A stretch of DNA of 64,000 nt from Echinometra lucunter (GCA_029962745.1 CM057165.1:7650978-7714977), one strand, 5' to 3'; shown: positions 41,601 to 56,600, counted from the stretch's first letter. The notes: generated by a model from the letters alone, not told the origin. Translations and numbers: made by a program.

Positions 41601-44600
41601 TAGCTTATTACAGTTATTCAACTTGTTATTGATAACAATTTTTATGAAACGGGGCCCAGCACTTGTGCCATTAGTTCACTAAAGCTGCTAATGGGTTAAG
41701 CGAATGATGAGAGAGAGAGGGGGCAAGAAGATGAGATGGAGGGAGTATAAGCATAGTAGCAGAAGGTATCAGCATAGTAGTGGTTGGTGCAGTTTACAAC
41801 TTCTTAGTATGTGGGCTTACCCAAGGAAAAGGAACATGCATCCAACTGTTTCTAAAATTATTTTTCATATTTGCCAGTTGAAAGCAAGCTAAAAGTGAAA
41901 ACTTATTTGAGAGATATATGGACAGTAGTATATGGAGTTATGTTTTGAAATATTATTTAGGTCCAACCTGCCGTAGGAACTGCTTTCTCTTAGGCAGCTT
42001 GAAGGTGACCCTTATTAGTACCTTTATAAGGTTACAAGTATGTCATGGACAAGTTTATGTTCTTGGAATGGGATCTCACTTTATTGCAAATTGTGTTATT
42101 GACTTTCTGCAGTTACACCCCGCATCCTAAACGGACAGGACGAGTACCTGACCACCACCCAGAACACTGACATCACCCTGCTTTGTGAGGCGGAGGGGAA
42201 CCCAGCACCCACCATCACCTGGGAGAGAGATAACAAACCGCTGGATACCAGAGACCAGCATTACATCATTGGAGATGACGGCTCCTTGAGGATCACCGCT
42301 CCCCAGCACACTGACAGCGGAGGTTATGTCTGTGTGGCAACCAACAACATAGGATATGCTATCAAGAACTTCCATCTTGTAGTCAAAAGTGAGTATCTGT
42401 GGCATTGTAAGTGATAAATAGTAAACTTGAAGGAAACTGTTGAAGGAATGAATATTCGGTAATGTTTGGATACACACTTTTTTGTGAAAAACATACAGAG
42501 CTAATTATTGTGTTCTTTCTATCAAAGTTAGTGTGAAAATGTATTGTTATATGCAATGTTGGGATGTGTCTGTTTGGGATGCGCCTACTATTGTTTCATT
42601 CAGTTAAGCTCCAATCTCATGTTACATGTACATGTATCTTGTCATATTACAAATGCATATGTACATCACCTTTAAATGGTTAAATGCTTATTTTGTATAA
42701 AAAAGTACATAATATATAAGATTTTTCAACATGTGGGAATAAAGTGGCGATGCATCTGTATACCTATATGTATTTCTCCATTGCCTTGTAAAATCAGTTC
42801 CACCCAAGATCAGCACTCAACAAGAGACAGTGACCATAGGGCTGCGTCAGTCAGTGACCCTCCGATGCCAAGCTGCAGGATTCCCTGCCCCCACCATCAC
42901 CTGGAGAAAGGACGACGTCCCCATCCCCCTGAGCACCCGAGCCTTTAGCATCAGCAGCAATGGAGGCAGCCTGACCATCAACAGCACGCGGGAGGGTGAC
43001 AGTGGTGTCTATTCCTGCATCGCCAACAATGAGGTTGGGGTACAGTCCTTGGACATCCTGCTCAAGGTGCAGGAACCTCCCATCATCTTGAGTGAACTTG
43101 AGACAAATCGCATGCAGCATGTTCAGCTGGTCGAAGGAGATGACATTGAGCTGCCCTGCCCAACTACTGGCCTACCTAAACCCCAGGTGGCCTGGTTCAG
43201 AGACAACCGGATTCTGTCTCCTCCAGACTATCAGATCAGAGATGATGGTACGTTGGTCATTCCAGGAGCCATGCCCTTTGATGCTGGGGTGTATATATGC
43301 AGAGCAGTGAACGAAGCTGGCAACTCAAGTATATCCATCAACGTGACAGTCATGGGTGAGTGTTCTGTCTGTTTTCATTGCCAATCAGATATCTGTAAAA
43401 CTGAAGAAAAATGTATTGGTACAATATTAGCAAGCCTGAAATGAATAAATGATAGTGGTACCTGTAGGAGAAAGTTAAGATGAAAGTGGTTTTTAAATGG
43501 GCTGCTGTTACTAGACTCATCATTTTGATGCATGCCAAAATTTTATTTTTCATTTCGATATAGGAAAATAAAAGTTGTTTCCTTTTAAAAAGGGATTTCA
43601 TTTACATCATTTTTAGTTTACATGTATGATTTATCATTATTTGCTTCCTGCCTATTCTTGCATTTGATACTTGCAGAACTTGAAAAGAAATGACAAGATA
43701 TCGGTTACTGCCTTCAAGCCTTATGCTGAATGAAATGTTATTTGGTTAGGATATACCCATGTATTGCCTTTGCACTTCACTGAGTCATGCTAAAAGATAA
43801 TGATTCTGTTATTCTAGTTCCCCCTGTCATCGTGGATGCCTACAGACCTGTAGACATCGTGGTCATCCTCAACAATCCTGCCAGGTTGTACTGTCAGATC
43901 GACATCTCCATCCCCATGGCAAACATCGTCTGGCAGAAGGATGGCATCCCTATCCGGGAGGACTCCAACATACGCATCTCTCCCAATGGTCAGATCCTGG
44001 AAATCAGCCAGGTGCAGGTTAATAACGAGGGTCGCTACACTTGTATAGCTACCAACAATGCAGGGAACTCCACCAAATTCTTTGGCCTCACAGTGCATGG
44101 TGAGTAACATCCTCCCACGTAAGGCATGATCTGTGCATAGACGTAATTGTCTGGGTTGAAGAAGGGTGCAGTGATGCTGTTCATTTTTGGTCAAGAAGTG
44201 ACTTTACCAAGTAATGAAATGAGAAGGAATATTTAGTCAGGGCCAACTGATGAAAAAGCACTACTCTCTGTGGCTGTGCAAGATGAAAGATGGAAACCAA
44301 ATGATATGATTTTGTTGATATTTACATGACATTATTCATTGTTAAATTGGGAGCTTAGTTACATGCATGCTGTACATGTACATGCACATGTATAAAGTAA
44401 ATTTTGAAACTTTGAAATTTTGAATCCCAGGATTATTCTTTTCAAGCATTAAATTTCTAGATGGTGAAGACATTTTTGTGAGCTGTTAGCCCTCAATCCT
44501 TCCCCTTGTTTTTCCCCCCAGTTCCTCCCATCTTCCCTGATGGTAACCCTGTAAACCCAACAGTGATGAGCATCAATGAAGATGACTCCACCCAGCTGAG

Positions 44601-47600
44601 TTGCCATGCTAGCGGATACCCTCCTCCTACCATCAGATGGTACAAAGATGGTCGCCTTGTGACCCACAATGAACCGGGTGTGGCTGTGTCAGCCTCTGGA
44701 GAGGTCCTGAGGATTAATAGGGTTAATAGGATCCACGCTGGACAGTTCACCTGTGTCGCCAGCAGTATCGTGGGGAACGCCTCCAAGAGTTACGTGCTGA
44801 ATGTCAGAGGTGAGTCCTTGAGAATAGGGAATTGTTGCAGAGATTTATCTGGCTTGCACTTACGTTTACATGTAATTGTCTTGACTCAGTATAGCTCAAA
44901 AAGACAAATACGTTTACCTATGTTTCTGAGTTACCTATGCATGCAAAAAGTTAACTGGCATTCAAAACTGCCAAATCCTATTATCCCCAAAATTACATTT
45001 AGTAGGAAAAAATGGAATATGCTTGTACATATAACCAATAAATAATCAGGAAAAATATTGATTTAGGGGTACGATTTCAAGAGATAGATTTGGAGGAACA
45101 CGTTGTGAATAATCATTGCTATACCGCATCTTTCTTATTCATATAGTGAGGCCTGAAATTGAAGGGGCAGAATTCCCTCACAATGTCTCTGTTGTTAACA
45201 ACATGGGCATCGAGCTGCGCTGTCCGACAGTTGCCATTCCAGTGCCCGAGATTGTCTGGTACAAGGACGGTATCCAACTCCACCCCTTCCAGAGCGGTAT
45301 TCTTATCTCCCCTGATGGCACGACCCTGCGAATTCCTAATGCTCAGCTGCATGACGAGGGCGTCTATCAGTGCGTTGCGACCAATGTCGCAGGAGAAGAA
45401 ATGAAGCTGTTCAATTTGCAGATTGATGGTATGTTCTTTCATAGTTGTTGTAGATGGATAGTCACAAGGTCCATATCTGAATCTTGAATACATTTAGTTT
45501 TAGTTTATTGTTTCATATTTCACATTTTCAATGTTTTTACAATATAGACATTACAAACATTATAGATGGTACAAACAATATAACAATATTGATGCTAATC
45601 CCTAGATGACTCAGGCTAGGGTCTATGGGGAAATGCAAATTATACCAAAATCAGTCATACTCAATGGGTTAAATGATTTTTTGTTCACATTTCAATTAGA
45701 ATTGTTTTGTTTTCTTTATCCATTTTGTTCATCATTTCAGGAGTTTCCTCCCTGTAGAATAGCAGTTTTTTTGTTAAGTGTAGCTAAAAAAAGTTGAGTT
45801 CAGTTGTGGAGATGTAATTTGTTCAATGTGTACAGTGGTGGTTTTTGGACTGGAGGGTCAAGGTTTCCAAGTTGATGTATTAGTGCATTTCACAAAATGA
45901 AAACAGTGATTCTCAATTGCTTTATTCCTCAAATAAACATGTTCAGTGTGCCGTGTGCCTACATGTATATAGTTTTAAAGGTTATACAGCCCTGTTTCTT
46001 TCATACTATAGACAATAACCCATCGAGTATGATTTATTTCAGGAGAACACACATTTTCAAAAGACCCTTGCTCCACTTCTCTTGGGCTTAGTATTAAAAG
46101 GAATAACCTAATGGAATAGCAGGATTTTGACCATACTTATGTGTTATTGAGAATAAGTCATTTGAACTACAAAGTATTAGTTGCATTCATATGACCACAA
46201 ACTTCAGTGATTACTTTTCACTGGGAAGATTTTCTGTATTGTTTATTTTGATCTCTTGCCTCCTGGTGTAATCTTTCTTTCTCTACAGTTCCACCTGTGA
46301 TAGTATCTAGAGCACCCAATCAGATTGCCGTCATTGCTGGTGGCTCGGCTACTATAGACTGTGAGAGCTATGGCGTCCCTAAACCAACAGTAACATGGAC
46401 CAAGAACAATGCTTTTATATCCCCAGCTAGCATAAGGTGAGAGGTGTTTCCTGTTCCTTCGGTCATCATCTTTTCTCTGGCTTTTATTTCTATTGATCAA
46501 ATTCATGGAAAGGCTTTATTTTAAATCATGTTTTGAAGCATGTTTTAAACCTGCATCATGGACTAAATTGCGAATATGAAAATAATGATTGTAATCATGT
46601 GAATGAGTAGCAGTACCAAACATAAATTTGGCATACATAGATTGGGTTGTTTTGTACTGTTGTAATTTGTTGTAGCATTGTTTTTTAAGTATATGGATTG
46701 ACAGGAACAAAACATTTATAAATTTACAAAAGATTACTTGTATGAACTGAAATGCAAATTTACAAGCTCATACAAAAGAATGTGTATGTATATGTTTTAG
46801 CTGTAAATGTATGGTGTTCGTTGTGTAGTCTTAGTGAATTCAATAGAATAATCAGTTGATGTTAACATCCATGTGATTTGAAAGTTAACCAATTGAAATG
46901 AAACTCACTTGATATTGATTAGATATGACATGGATCCAGCTGGCCTGCTTCACATAGCTTCCGTCACAGTAGCAGATGAAGGCGTCTTTGAATGCTTCGT
47001 TTCCAACTCAGCCAGTAATGTGACAAGAAGGATTGATTTGCAGGTTCAAGGTAAGATTCAATTGATCTGTTTAGAATCATGATACCTTTGAAAACCAGAA
47101 CAATTATTGAAAAAAGGATTTCAGGATAATTCTATTTATTTTTTTCCCTAAAAGAGCTGTTTCCTCTAATCTGCTTTGTATAAGCATAATCAGAAGTTTT
47201 AATTCAGACCTATTCAGACTGGTTTAAAGTAAAATGGAATTGAAATTAAATACAAGTAGAATGCCAATCTTGAATTAATGTTTTAACAGTATGTCTTGCC
47301 CAAGAACAATGAATGATCAGCAAAGTGTTTAACAAGTGTGAGAATAATGTTGGTTCAGTGTTGAAAGGCAGAGACCTACCCTTAGTAAGTGAATCCATGC
47401 ATTAACTAAAAATATGCTTATCTGTGTAATATAAGATATATTTTCATCACCATTTGCTATTATGCTCCAGATATTTGTTGTCATGTTTATACTCCGATGG
47501 GTAGTGTACTGCTTGATTTAGTAGAGTCCGCCTCTTCCCTCTTATGAGGGGTAACAGATACACATAGCACTCCCTCTGTCCATTTGCTCTTATCTTTTGC

Positions 47601-50600
47601 ATAGTAATATATTTTAATACATTTCCTCCTTCTACGTTCTTTCACCTGTTAGTCCAACCAACCATCACACCAGGGCGTGGCAGGGTGACGACCCGCATAG
47701 GCCAGTCAGTGCGTCTCTTTTGTGATGCCACTGGAGTCCCCACCCCGGAGATTCTCTGGCAGAAGGATGGTCAGCGGGTCTACCCCATGGAAGAATTCAT
47801 CATCATCAGTGATGGTATGCTACAGATCAATGAAGCCCAGCCTTCTGATGCAGGACGATATGACTGCATAGCTAAGAATGGTGCTGGAGCCGATGTCTTC
47901 AAGGTCATTCTGGAGGTTCATGGTGAGTGTCCTTGATAGTGTGGTATTGTTGATGGTCAGTTTGAAGTAGGTTCCATGTAGAGCATGAAGATGAGCAGGA
48001 GCCATGTCAGTTCACAGTTGTACTTTCAAATGTAATGTAATAGATACCAGATGTTGGTTTGGGGCTTGACATCTTGTGTAGATAAAGCATTTTCATGACT
48101 TTTTATATGAAGGCTTGCACATTTGAAAGCAAAATCACATACAGTGATTCACAGAAAGAAACCTGGAAATTGTTTGATGAATTACGTGTAGCACAAACCT
48201 CTGCAACATAACAAACATGATCGACTGGAATTAACTGAATTCATATTTTGCTGTCCATTCCAATAGAGCCACCTCTAATTATTGAGACCACTCAAACCTA
48301 CGAGACAAGAGTTGACACTTCTGTTGAGCTTGAATGCCGTGTGAGTGGCACCCCCTCGCCAAACATTCGCTGGCTCTTCAACGGACAGGATATACCACCC
48401 TCGGGAGAGAAGAGTCTGAAACTCGCCAATGGTAACCTCAAGATACCTGTTGTGAGGGCAGAGGATAGCGGGGCTTACACTTGCTTGGCTCAAAATGATG
48501 CCGGTTTTGCTCAAGCTGAGAGGATTCTTGTTGTACTAGGTAAGGAACTGAGGTGCATAGAAAGTGTGTCATGCTTTATTCTGATTACAGTATGATATAC
48601 TGATAAGGAATTTTAGTTTGATCATTATTTCCCCTGTCGGTTTTCAGTTCCAGGCTTATGTAATTGAGGTTTTAGGTGATACAACATATTTCAGTACTTA
48701 TTTGTTTGATGAGTTTTTTGTTTTCATTTGAATTTTGTGAGCATTGTGTTCTGTTGTTCTATCAACCTGTTGACTACTGAATTCTGTAATTCCCATAGAC
48801 TAATACAGCGGCTACCAAGATCTTGTATGCAACGAGATAAGATGGTTTTTATCGTGATTTCATTTTTATCTCTGTTTTTAGAATAAATCTTCTTAGGCCT
48901 GAGCAGTGATGTGTTCAGACAGAATTCTGATGCTCTCAATCTACTTTTGCCATTCTCTACCCTGGTGTAGTTAAATGTTACTTGAGTGGAATACATTCAT
49001 TGAATGCTTGAGCACTGTACCTTAAAAAGTTTAGTTATGTGCCAGGGTAACAGTGGGGTTTTTAACCATTATGATATACTTTTTACAATATTGTGATAAT
49101 TGTTGTTATATCATACATTATATGCTTGTATATTTATAGAAGACTGATCTCATATCTAATTGGAAACTCATTCCATCCTTCTTCCTAGATGTCCCAAGGC
49201 TTCCCAGACCACCGCAGGAGCAATCAGAGATGACCATCAGTGTGAACCGCCGGGCAGTCTTGACCTGTCCAGCTGGTGGCTACCCACCACCCGAGGTCAG
49301 CTGGAGGAAAGACGGTATCCTCATCCAGCCGAGTGGTAGAATCACCATGACTGATAACCATGAACTCATCATCGATAGAGTACAGGTAAAATGGGGTAAT
49401 CAGTTGAATGTTTGCAGTAGACTCTGTACCTCTTAGTGTATTCAAGTTTATACATGTTTCTCTCCAAAACCCTTGGTTACCACCTATTCAGTTCACCTCT
49501 TATGTATAATGGCATCTGAATAGATGGAATCCAGTTTGTAAACATTAGTTGTTGCAATGTCAGGCAAGCCCCTTGCAAGTTTCTTAGTTTGTAAGGGTAC
49601 TTTTGTTCACCAAACATATGCATGAAATTAGTATGAATCGAAAGTTTTTATGCAATCACACAGCGGTTTAATTCCGTAAACACCCTAAATCTTGCATTTC
49701 ACAATGCATATGCCACCAACGTCTGTACCATGGGAGGCCTATTTTCCCACTCGCGTGTCGACAACTATTTCCAAGATCGCAGACGAAGCAAGTGAGAGTT
49801 TGACCATTCAGAGAAATATTTAACTGACCGAGGTGTCCCAAGTGCAGCCAAGAAGAATGATTAGTTAGAATAACAAGCAGTGAGAGACCAGAGAAAAAAT
49901 GACTTAGAATAGGAGTGGAAAAGGCGACTAATGCAAGGTGTGGATGGTACTGTTGCCGACCAATTATCGCGCTAAAGTGACTGTTGCAACTTAACCGAAA
50001 GAGGGCGCTCGGATTGTGAAATGCGAGATTTGTGTGGTCTTATGTTAAGCTTCATTTTCTTCAAACTCCTCCTTCAAACTCCTCAACTGTTAACCCCTAG
50101 AGTGCTGTGTGCTGTTTTTTTTAGGGGGTGGGGGTTATTTCAAACATACTAGCTGTACACAAATTAAATTTTTGGGGTGATTGGTACACTTTAAACCAAG
50201 ATGCTCCTCTTTATGCTTTTGATAATTATACTCTTATCAAAGAGGAGACTTAGTCCCATGGATAGAGATATACTTTTAAATTGTTCTCTCAAAATAAAAA
50301 ATCAGCTTTTGATGTTCCTGGTTTGTGTTGATATAACAAATTATAATGCATGAAAATTGTCCTGGAATGATGTAGTATTCATTTGTAGATAGTATCGCAA
50401 CAATGACTTCAAGGTGTAATTCATATTTCCCACAAATTTTGTGAACACATTTTTATATGCGTTACTGCCGGTGTGTAGACTACCCAATCTGTCATGCCAT
50501 TAATCATGTTGAAAAATTGAAAACAATTATAGTATTAAGATTCACAGAGATGTAATCTAATGTTTTTATCTTTCTTTATTGTTTTGTTCTTTAGGAAAGT

Positions 50601-53600
50601 GACACTGGTACTTATACTTGTGTAGCAACAAATTCTATTGGAAGCAACAGGCTAAATTTCTACCTCACTGTGCAAGGTAGGTGGCAGGTTAAATCCTTGA
50701 AGGTGAATGCCTGAAGGTGTCATGCACATTTAATGCCAAATGAATAATTGACAAGGCAGCTGGGAAAATTTGCATTTTGAGAGGGGTAGAGTGTTGGCTC
50801 TTTCCAGAGTAAGAGAGTAGGTCTTCCACTTACATTGTGTCATTTAATTTTTATTTGAAAATATTTCTCCTTTCCATTCATCATCTATATACATGTATTT
50901 TATGTATTAACATTTTTAACAAAGTCTGCATAAGTTTCAGCTGAAAATAACAATGAACGCAACATTCTTGATGTGTCAGTATTGTAAGGTAACAAGAGAA
51001 ATGGAATTCTATTTATTGATATTAACCTTTTACCAGCTAGACTCGGATGACCCTTGTATTAAGGCTATGGGAAATAGAAGGTTCAGTAATCAACAGGTTA
51101 ATCCTGTGTTTTGACTCTGTTTGCAGTTGCTCCAACATTCACCCACTTCCCGAATGACATAGAGCTGGCAGCAGGGAACAGACTGGAACTGATATGTGAA
51201 GCTATTGGTGTTCCAATGCCCGAGATAACATGGTTGGTCAATGGAACTGAGATCATTCCAAGTAAGATTCATCAGTCTCCTTAATTTCTGATATACATAT
51301 AGAGCAGATTTCATCATATAAACCGCATTTCTAGATTCTAGGCCTCTGATTTGTCAGATCAGCAATTATAAAATTCACTACTTACCTCCAGGCAATATAG
51401 CGAAAAATATTGATCGGGTATAGTTCTCCTTGCGCATGAAAAGCAGCGATGCTACAGATACGTGTAACGTTAACAATGGATATGCATAGTCAGACAAGTG
51501 CGCTGCTCTTAGATTGATTTACATTCAAATGAATACATTTCGGCAAGCATATTTTGTCGAAAGGAGAAATGTCTTGTTTTTTTCCTTGTCACTATCATGT
51601 ACACCAATGCCTGCACCGGTATTTGTTTTTTTTTTCCATGGTATAGATCCATCTACATTTAATGGTCGTAGTGTGCTGGCCATCCAGAATGTACAGAAGA
51701 GTGATAGCGGAACCTACATGTGCCGAGCTGAAAATATCCTCGGTGTGAGGACTGCCATTACTGCTGTACGTGTTAGGGGTGAGTGACTGTATTTCAGTTC
51801 AGTTTTACCTACTAAGAATATTTACATGTGATTATCAACCAATGTTTGAGTGGTGTGTAATGTATTCCTCTAGTGGCATCTTGAAATAAGGGGTAAATCC
51901 AATCCATATATTTTGAGGTGTGTACAGTCCACTGCTATTGCTGTGGAATGAGAAGCAAATCCACTGTAAGTGCTCATTTATGCAGTGATGTATATTTGTA
52001 TCCCACCGCTGACACCTGTTAGTTGCAAGGTTAATTCAGATGATTTTGGGAAGGAAATTTCCAGTTGGCCAATCTCTGTCACCAAATAACTAGCTCTTTT
52101 ACCTGTATCAGTAACATTGCATCTTTACTGAAGGCTGAATACTGTGTGTGTGTGTGTAATTACATTTTTACCAATGTGTAACAACAGATATGATTATTTA
52201 TGTCTGGGACCAATCTTTAACGTCACCATCTGAAAGATGTGACTCAGACTTGAATCTGGGTCTGCTCAGAGTTGGTTTATAGGCGAAGACAAAGAGCTGA
52301 TTGTGGATGTTACTGCTAGACCAACTCCTCCACCCCTGCTGCCCTTTTAGTAAATGGCTTCTCTTCCAGACAGACAATCACTTGATGCTTTGAATGCTAT
52401 TGTGGCAGCTTATCTAAAGTGGATAGCAGCACTGAAGTTCCCTTGATAATTAGGGTTTGTATGAAAGTATATGTTTAATTCATCATTATTAAACCACTTA
52501 CATCTTCCTGCAGTGCCACCTAGGATTCACCGCATCCCATCAGATACCACCCTGACCCTTGGGGAGAGGGCCGTGTTGAACTGTGCTGTGGAAGGCGACC
52601 CTAAGCCAGCGGTGACTTGGCTCAAGGACAACCGGCCTGTAGCTATCACTGACACCATGCAGCAGTCCTCTGATGGCTCCCTGATCATAGCACCCACTGC
52701 TGTAGGTCTCTGTAGGGGAGCACTGTATGAGCATCAACCAACATCACATGCCTCATTAATATTCATCACCCTTGGTGGATCTGAAATACATGCATAGGGT
52801 TAGGGAAGGGTTAGGGTTAGGATGGAACTCAGTTGACGCTCATATAGTACTCCCCGTCTCTGTAGTGTACATACTCTGTATGTTATACAAGTCTAATTTG
52901 AATTGTCTTTGAATTTGCTTAATTGCAAAATTCTTGCAGTGAATAAAAATGTTTTGGTGCTATTTTATTGGCAAAGTTTTGGTGGTTGCTAGAAGAGAAA
53001 AGACATGATTTAATACATTTGAAAATGTGTTCACTGGGATTGAAAAGCATTACATAGATCACCATTTCATACATAATTTATATTGTTTTGTTGATTTTTT
53101 TAGCTTCTATATTTTACAAACACTGTAAGCAATCTTGCAAGATAAAACATATAAAGCTTTAAAGTATTTCATTTTATAAGGTAATATTTTTGTATTACTC
53201 TCATTTCAAACTTCCTAACATGTATATTCTGTCCTTCATCCATGCCGTTATTTATGCAGTATGACCTCCTTTCCATTAAAAGCATGCACATGTTACTTAA
53301 TCATATAATATTTTCTGTAAGTTGTGTTTTTCCATCCTTTAGATATCTGATGCAGGTGTCTACAAGTGTCAAGCTCTGAATCTCTATGGCCTTGATGAAG
53401 TCACCTATCACCTTGAAATACAAAGTAAGCACCAGAAGTAGACCATCTCTTAATGTATGTGCATGAAAATAACATAGATACATGACATATGTTGCTTTCC
53501 ATTGAGTTTTCCATGGACATATATTATTTAATCGAGCTGTGTGCACACTTAGAAATTGTAGCTATGCAGAAAACAACAATACTGATGTCTATGGGCTGGT

Positions 53601-56600
53601 GTAGTGTATGTACAAACTAAATTTCCATCACTTGAAAGTTACAGTACAAATAGCGAATAGACATGAGTGCGATGGTACGAGATTTCTCATGAGGTGAAAG
53701 AGCAACCTTCTATTCAATGAGGCTTTGCCTCGTTGAATAGAGGTTATGTCGCGATCTTTCACCGAATGCGAAATCTTGTACCATTGCACGAATTAGAATA
53801 TTCGCTATTTGTATACTGTAACTTTCAATTGATGGATTGATTGTTCAGCTCCCATAGACTTGCGTACAACAAGCTGAGTAGGTGTTGTACAATACAAATA
53901 GAAGTCTTATCCCTGTGTTGAAAATAGGCATCATCTTTTCCCTTTCTACCATGTAAGCATCGTTTGGTCTTGTTCTCATTTATTTTTTTCAGTACATGGT
54001 AAACCAAGTAAATAAAAAACTGCTTTTATGGTTACATCGTGACATTGAATGTTGAATGATGCTGTAACTCCTTACACCATGTATAAATAGAATCACTTTT
54101 CCTATATAAGTGTATTGGAAGATGCACATCAGTTATCACCATGTTAAATATTCCATATGTAGGCCGTCCTATGTTTGTGGTGGAGCCACAGAACACCACA
54201 GTATCCCATGGTGAGAACGTCCTTCTTGACTGCGTAGCCCAGGGAGAACCTGAACCCTCTATGCGATGGCAGAAAGAGGGCTTTAGGGTGCTACCCGTGG
54301 GGCGTGTGGCCATCCTTCCCAACAACACTCTCAAGATTGTGGCTGCCCAGCTGACCGACAGTGGGGCCTACATGTGCCTGGCTGAAAACCAAATGGGTCG
54401 AGCCGTGATGACCGTCCATCTGAGAGTCATGGGTGAGTGCTTGATGAAGAATTAACCATATTTAATTTGATGTTTGCTCAGAACTATGAAGGACCGTTGA
54501 GAAGCAGTCACAATTAGTTGTGCATCATTTGCATAGATGCAGGTGCCATTTTTGTGGCACTTTTTTTATGTTGGTAGGAAAGCATGAATTATGCATGATC
54601 CATGAATTTGCATCTTGATGCATATGCAAATATGCTGTCGTGAAGATTTTAGGTGTAGAATAGAATAGGTAGTTACTTCATGAAGTAATGTTTCTTGTAT
54701 GGCTGATTTTGTAGATTCAAATATCAAACATGACAATCCAATATTCACGAATAAGGGACAAAATTTTCTTCATCCTTATAAGGAAAAAAAATGCAAGAAG
54801 GGTTTTGTCGTATTTTTACAACATACAAATATACAGTTAATTATTATATGTATTCATATTTTTACCCTTTATTCCTAATGCATTCTTCAGGCAAATGGCA
54901 TATTGTACTGAGGTATTTATGATAACAAAATGTTTTCGTGAATTTGTTCAGTGTTATTGGGATTTGTGGTTCCTTTTAATACTTTCTTCTCAAAACTTTG
55001 TTTTTCCCAAAGTGCAATCATTACAACTCTTAGATGAAGCTATTTCTCTTTTTCTGGGAGATTCAAAGTGGAAATAGGAAGAAAGAAGCAGTAATATCTA
55101 AAATTTATCGTAAAAGGAATTACATGTAGTGAATGTATTTATTGACTCTTTAAATCTTAAAAAGAAATGAATACTTTTACGTTTCAAAATGTTCTGTTTC
55201 CTACAGCTGTGATTTGTAATGTTTATTAAATAAGGAAATATTAATGTTGTGATGCCCCCCGTAATATTGATTATTGACACTATTGCATTGCATGATAAAG
55301 CTGTTACTGTACCAAAGTTATAGACAGTTCTCTGACTAGTTTGATCTGCAAATTACATTTGGAACTTGCATGTCTACAGATTTTTGTTTACATGTTCCGT
55401 TTTGTTTTGTTTTCTTTTGGTTTGTTGCTGCACTTATGATTTTTTTCTCCTTACTTTCTTTTCCTTTTCTTTTATTTGCTAAGATTTTATATCAGTAATA
55501 TTCATGCAGAGTTTTTTATGCTCCTTAAACTCATGGCAAATGATCATATCTAATATATTTTCACTTATTATTCTTTGTTTTAAATGTTAGTGTTTTTTTT
55601 CCTGAAGAGATTTGTTTTATAAAGAATTTTTAGAAACTTTTTCTGGGTTATTAATATCTAACTTTTCTTTAAACTGTATAGTTGTATTGTTGTTTTTGTT
55701 AAATTTTTGTGTTTATTGTTTATAGTGAAGAACATGTTGGGCAGTAATTAATCTCTTTGTTGTTAATGTTTACTTTGTTTTAAAGTGTCTTCGAAGTTTA
55801 TTGTTTCATGTTTTGTCATTGCATTTCTGTATGTGAAAATATAGTAGTAGCATTGATTTGCATGGTAGATCTGCTTTCCCTGTAAGGGTCTCTAAATTTG
55901 TTGGAATTTTTCAACTTTCTATAATTATATCATTAAATATCAGAAGTTGTGTTTTTAATCATAATTTTAAAAGTTATTCTGAGGCCTTTTCTGTAATGAT
56001 ACTGTTTTAACTCAAAGTTTTTCGGTCACTTTCACATTTGCTTAATTTTTTGGTTCTCCACCCCAAAAACATCTCCACATTCATGTCTGAACCAACATGA
56101 TCTTTATCAGATTATTGTATCTTTTCATAGGAAAATAGTCAGATTTTGAATACCAGTAGGCTGAATGATTTCAGTCAAAAAAGGATAACTATAATTGCTT
56201 TGAATCATGTTGCTTCATAACTTTGGCTTTCTCATTTTATGTATGAATTTGAATGCTCTCTTGCATGTTGGTTCAGAGTCTCCCAAGCATAAGGAATATA
56301 TGACAAGATGAAAAAAAAAATCAATGAACACATAAATTGGAATGCTTCAGAAACACTATTAGCTTATAATTGCTTGCCAATTTATGTATTTTTTTCATTA
56401 AATACCCCCCTTTTTAGAAGGTAATGAAACAACCGTTTCCTGAAGTGATGAAATATCAATATTTACAATACCAGTGAACCAATGAACCTTCCAAAAGTGG
56501 GCCTTTGAATCTTTGGAACCTATCAACATAGCAAATTTTTAGATGGAAATATGAAAATTGAAAGCATACCTTTCCTTTAGCCTTGAGAAACTCTGAATCA

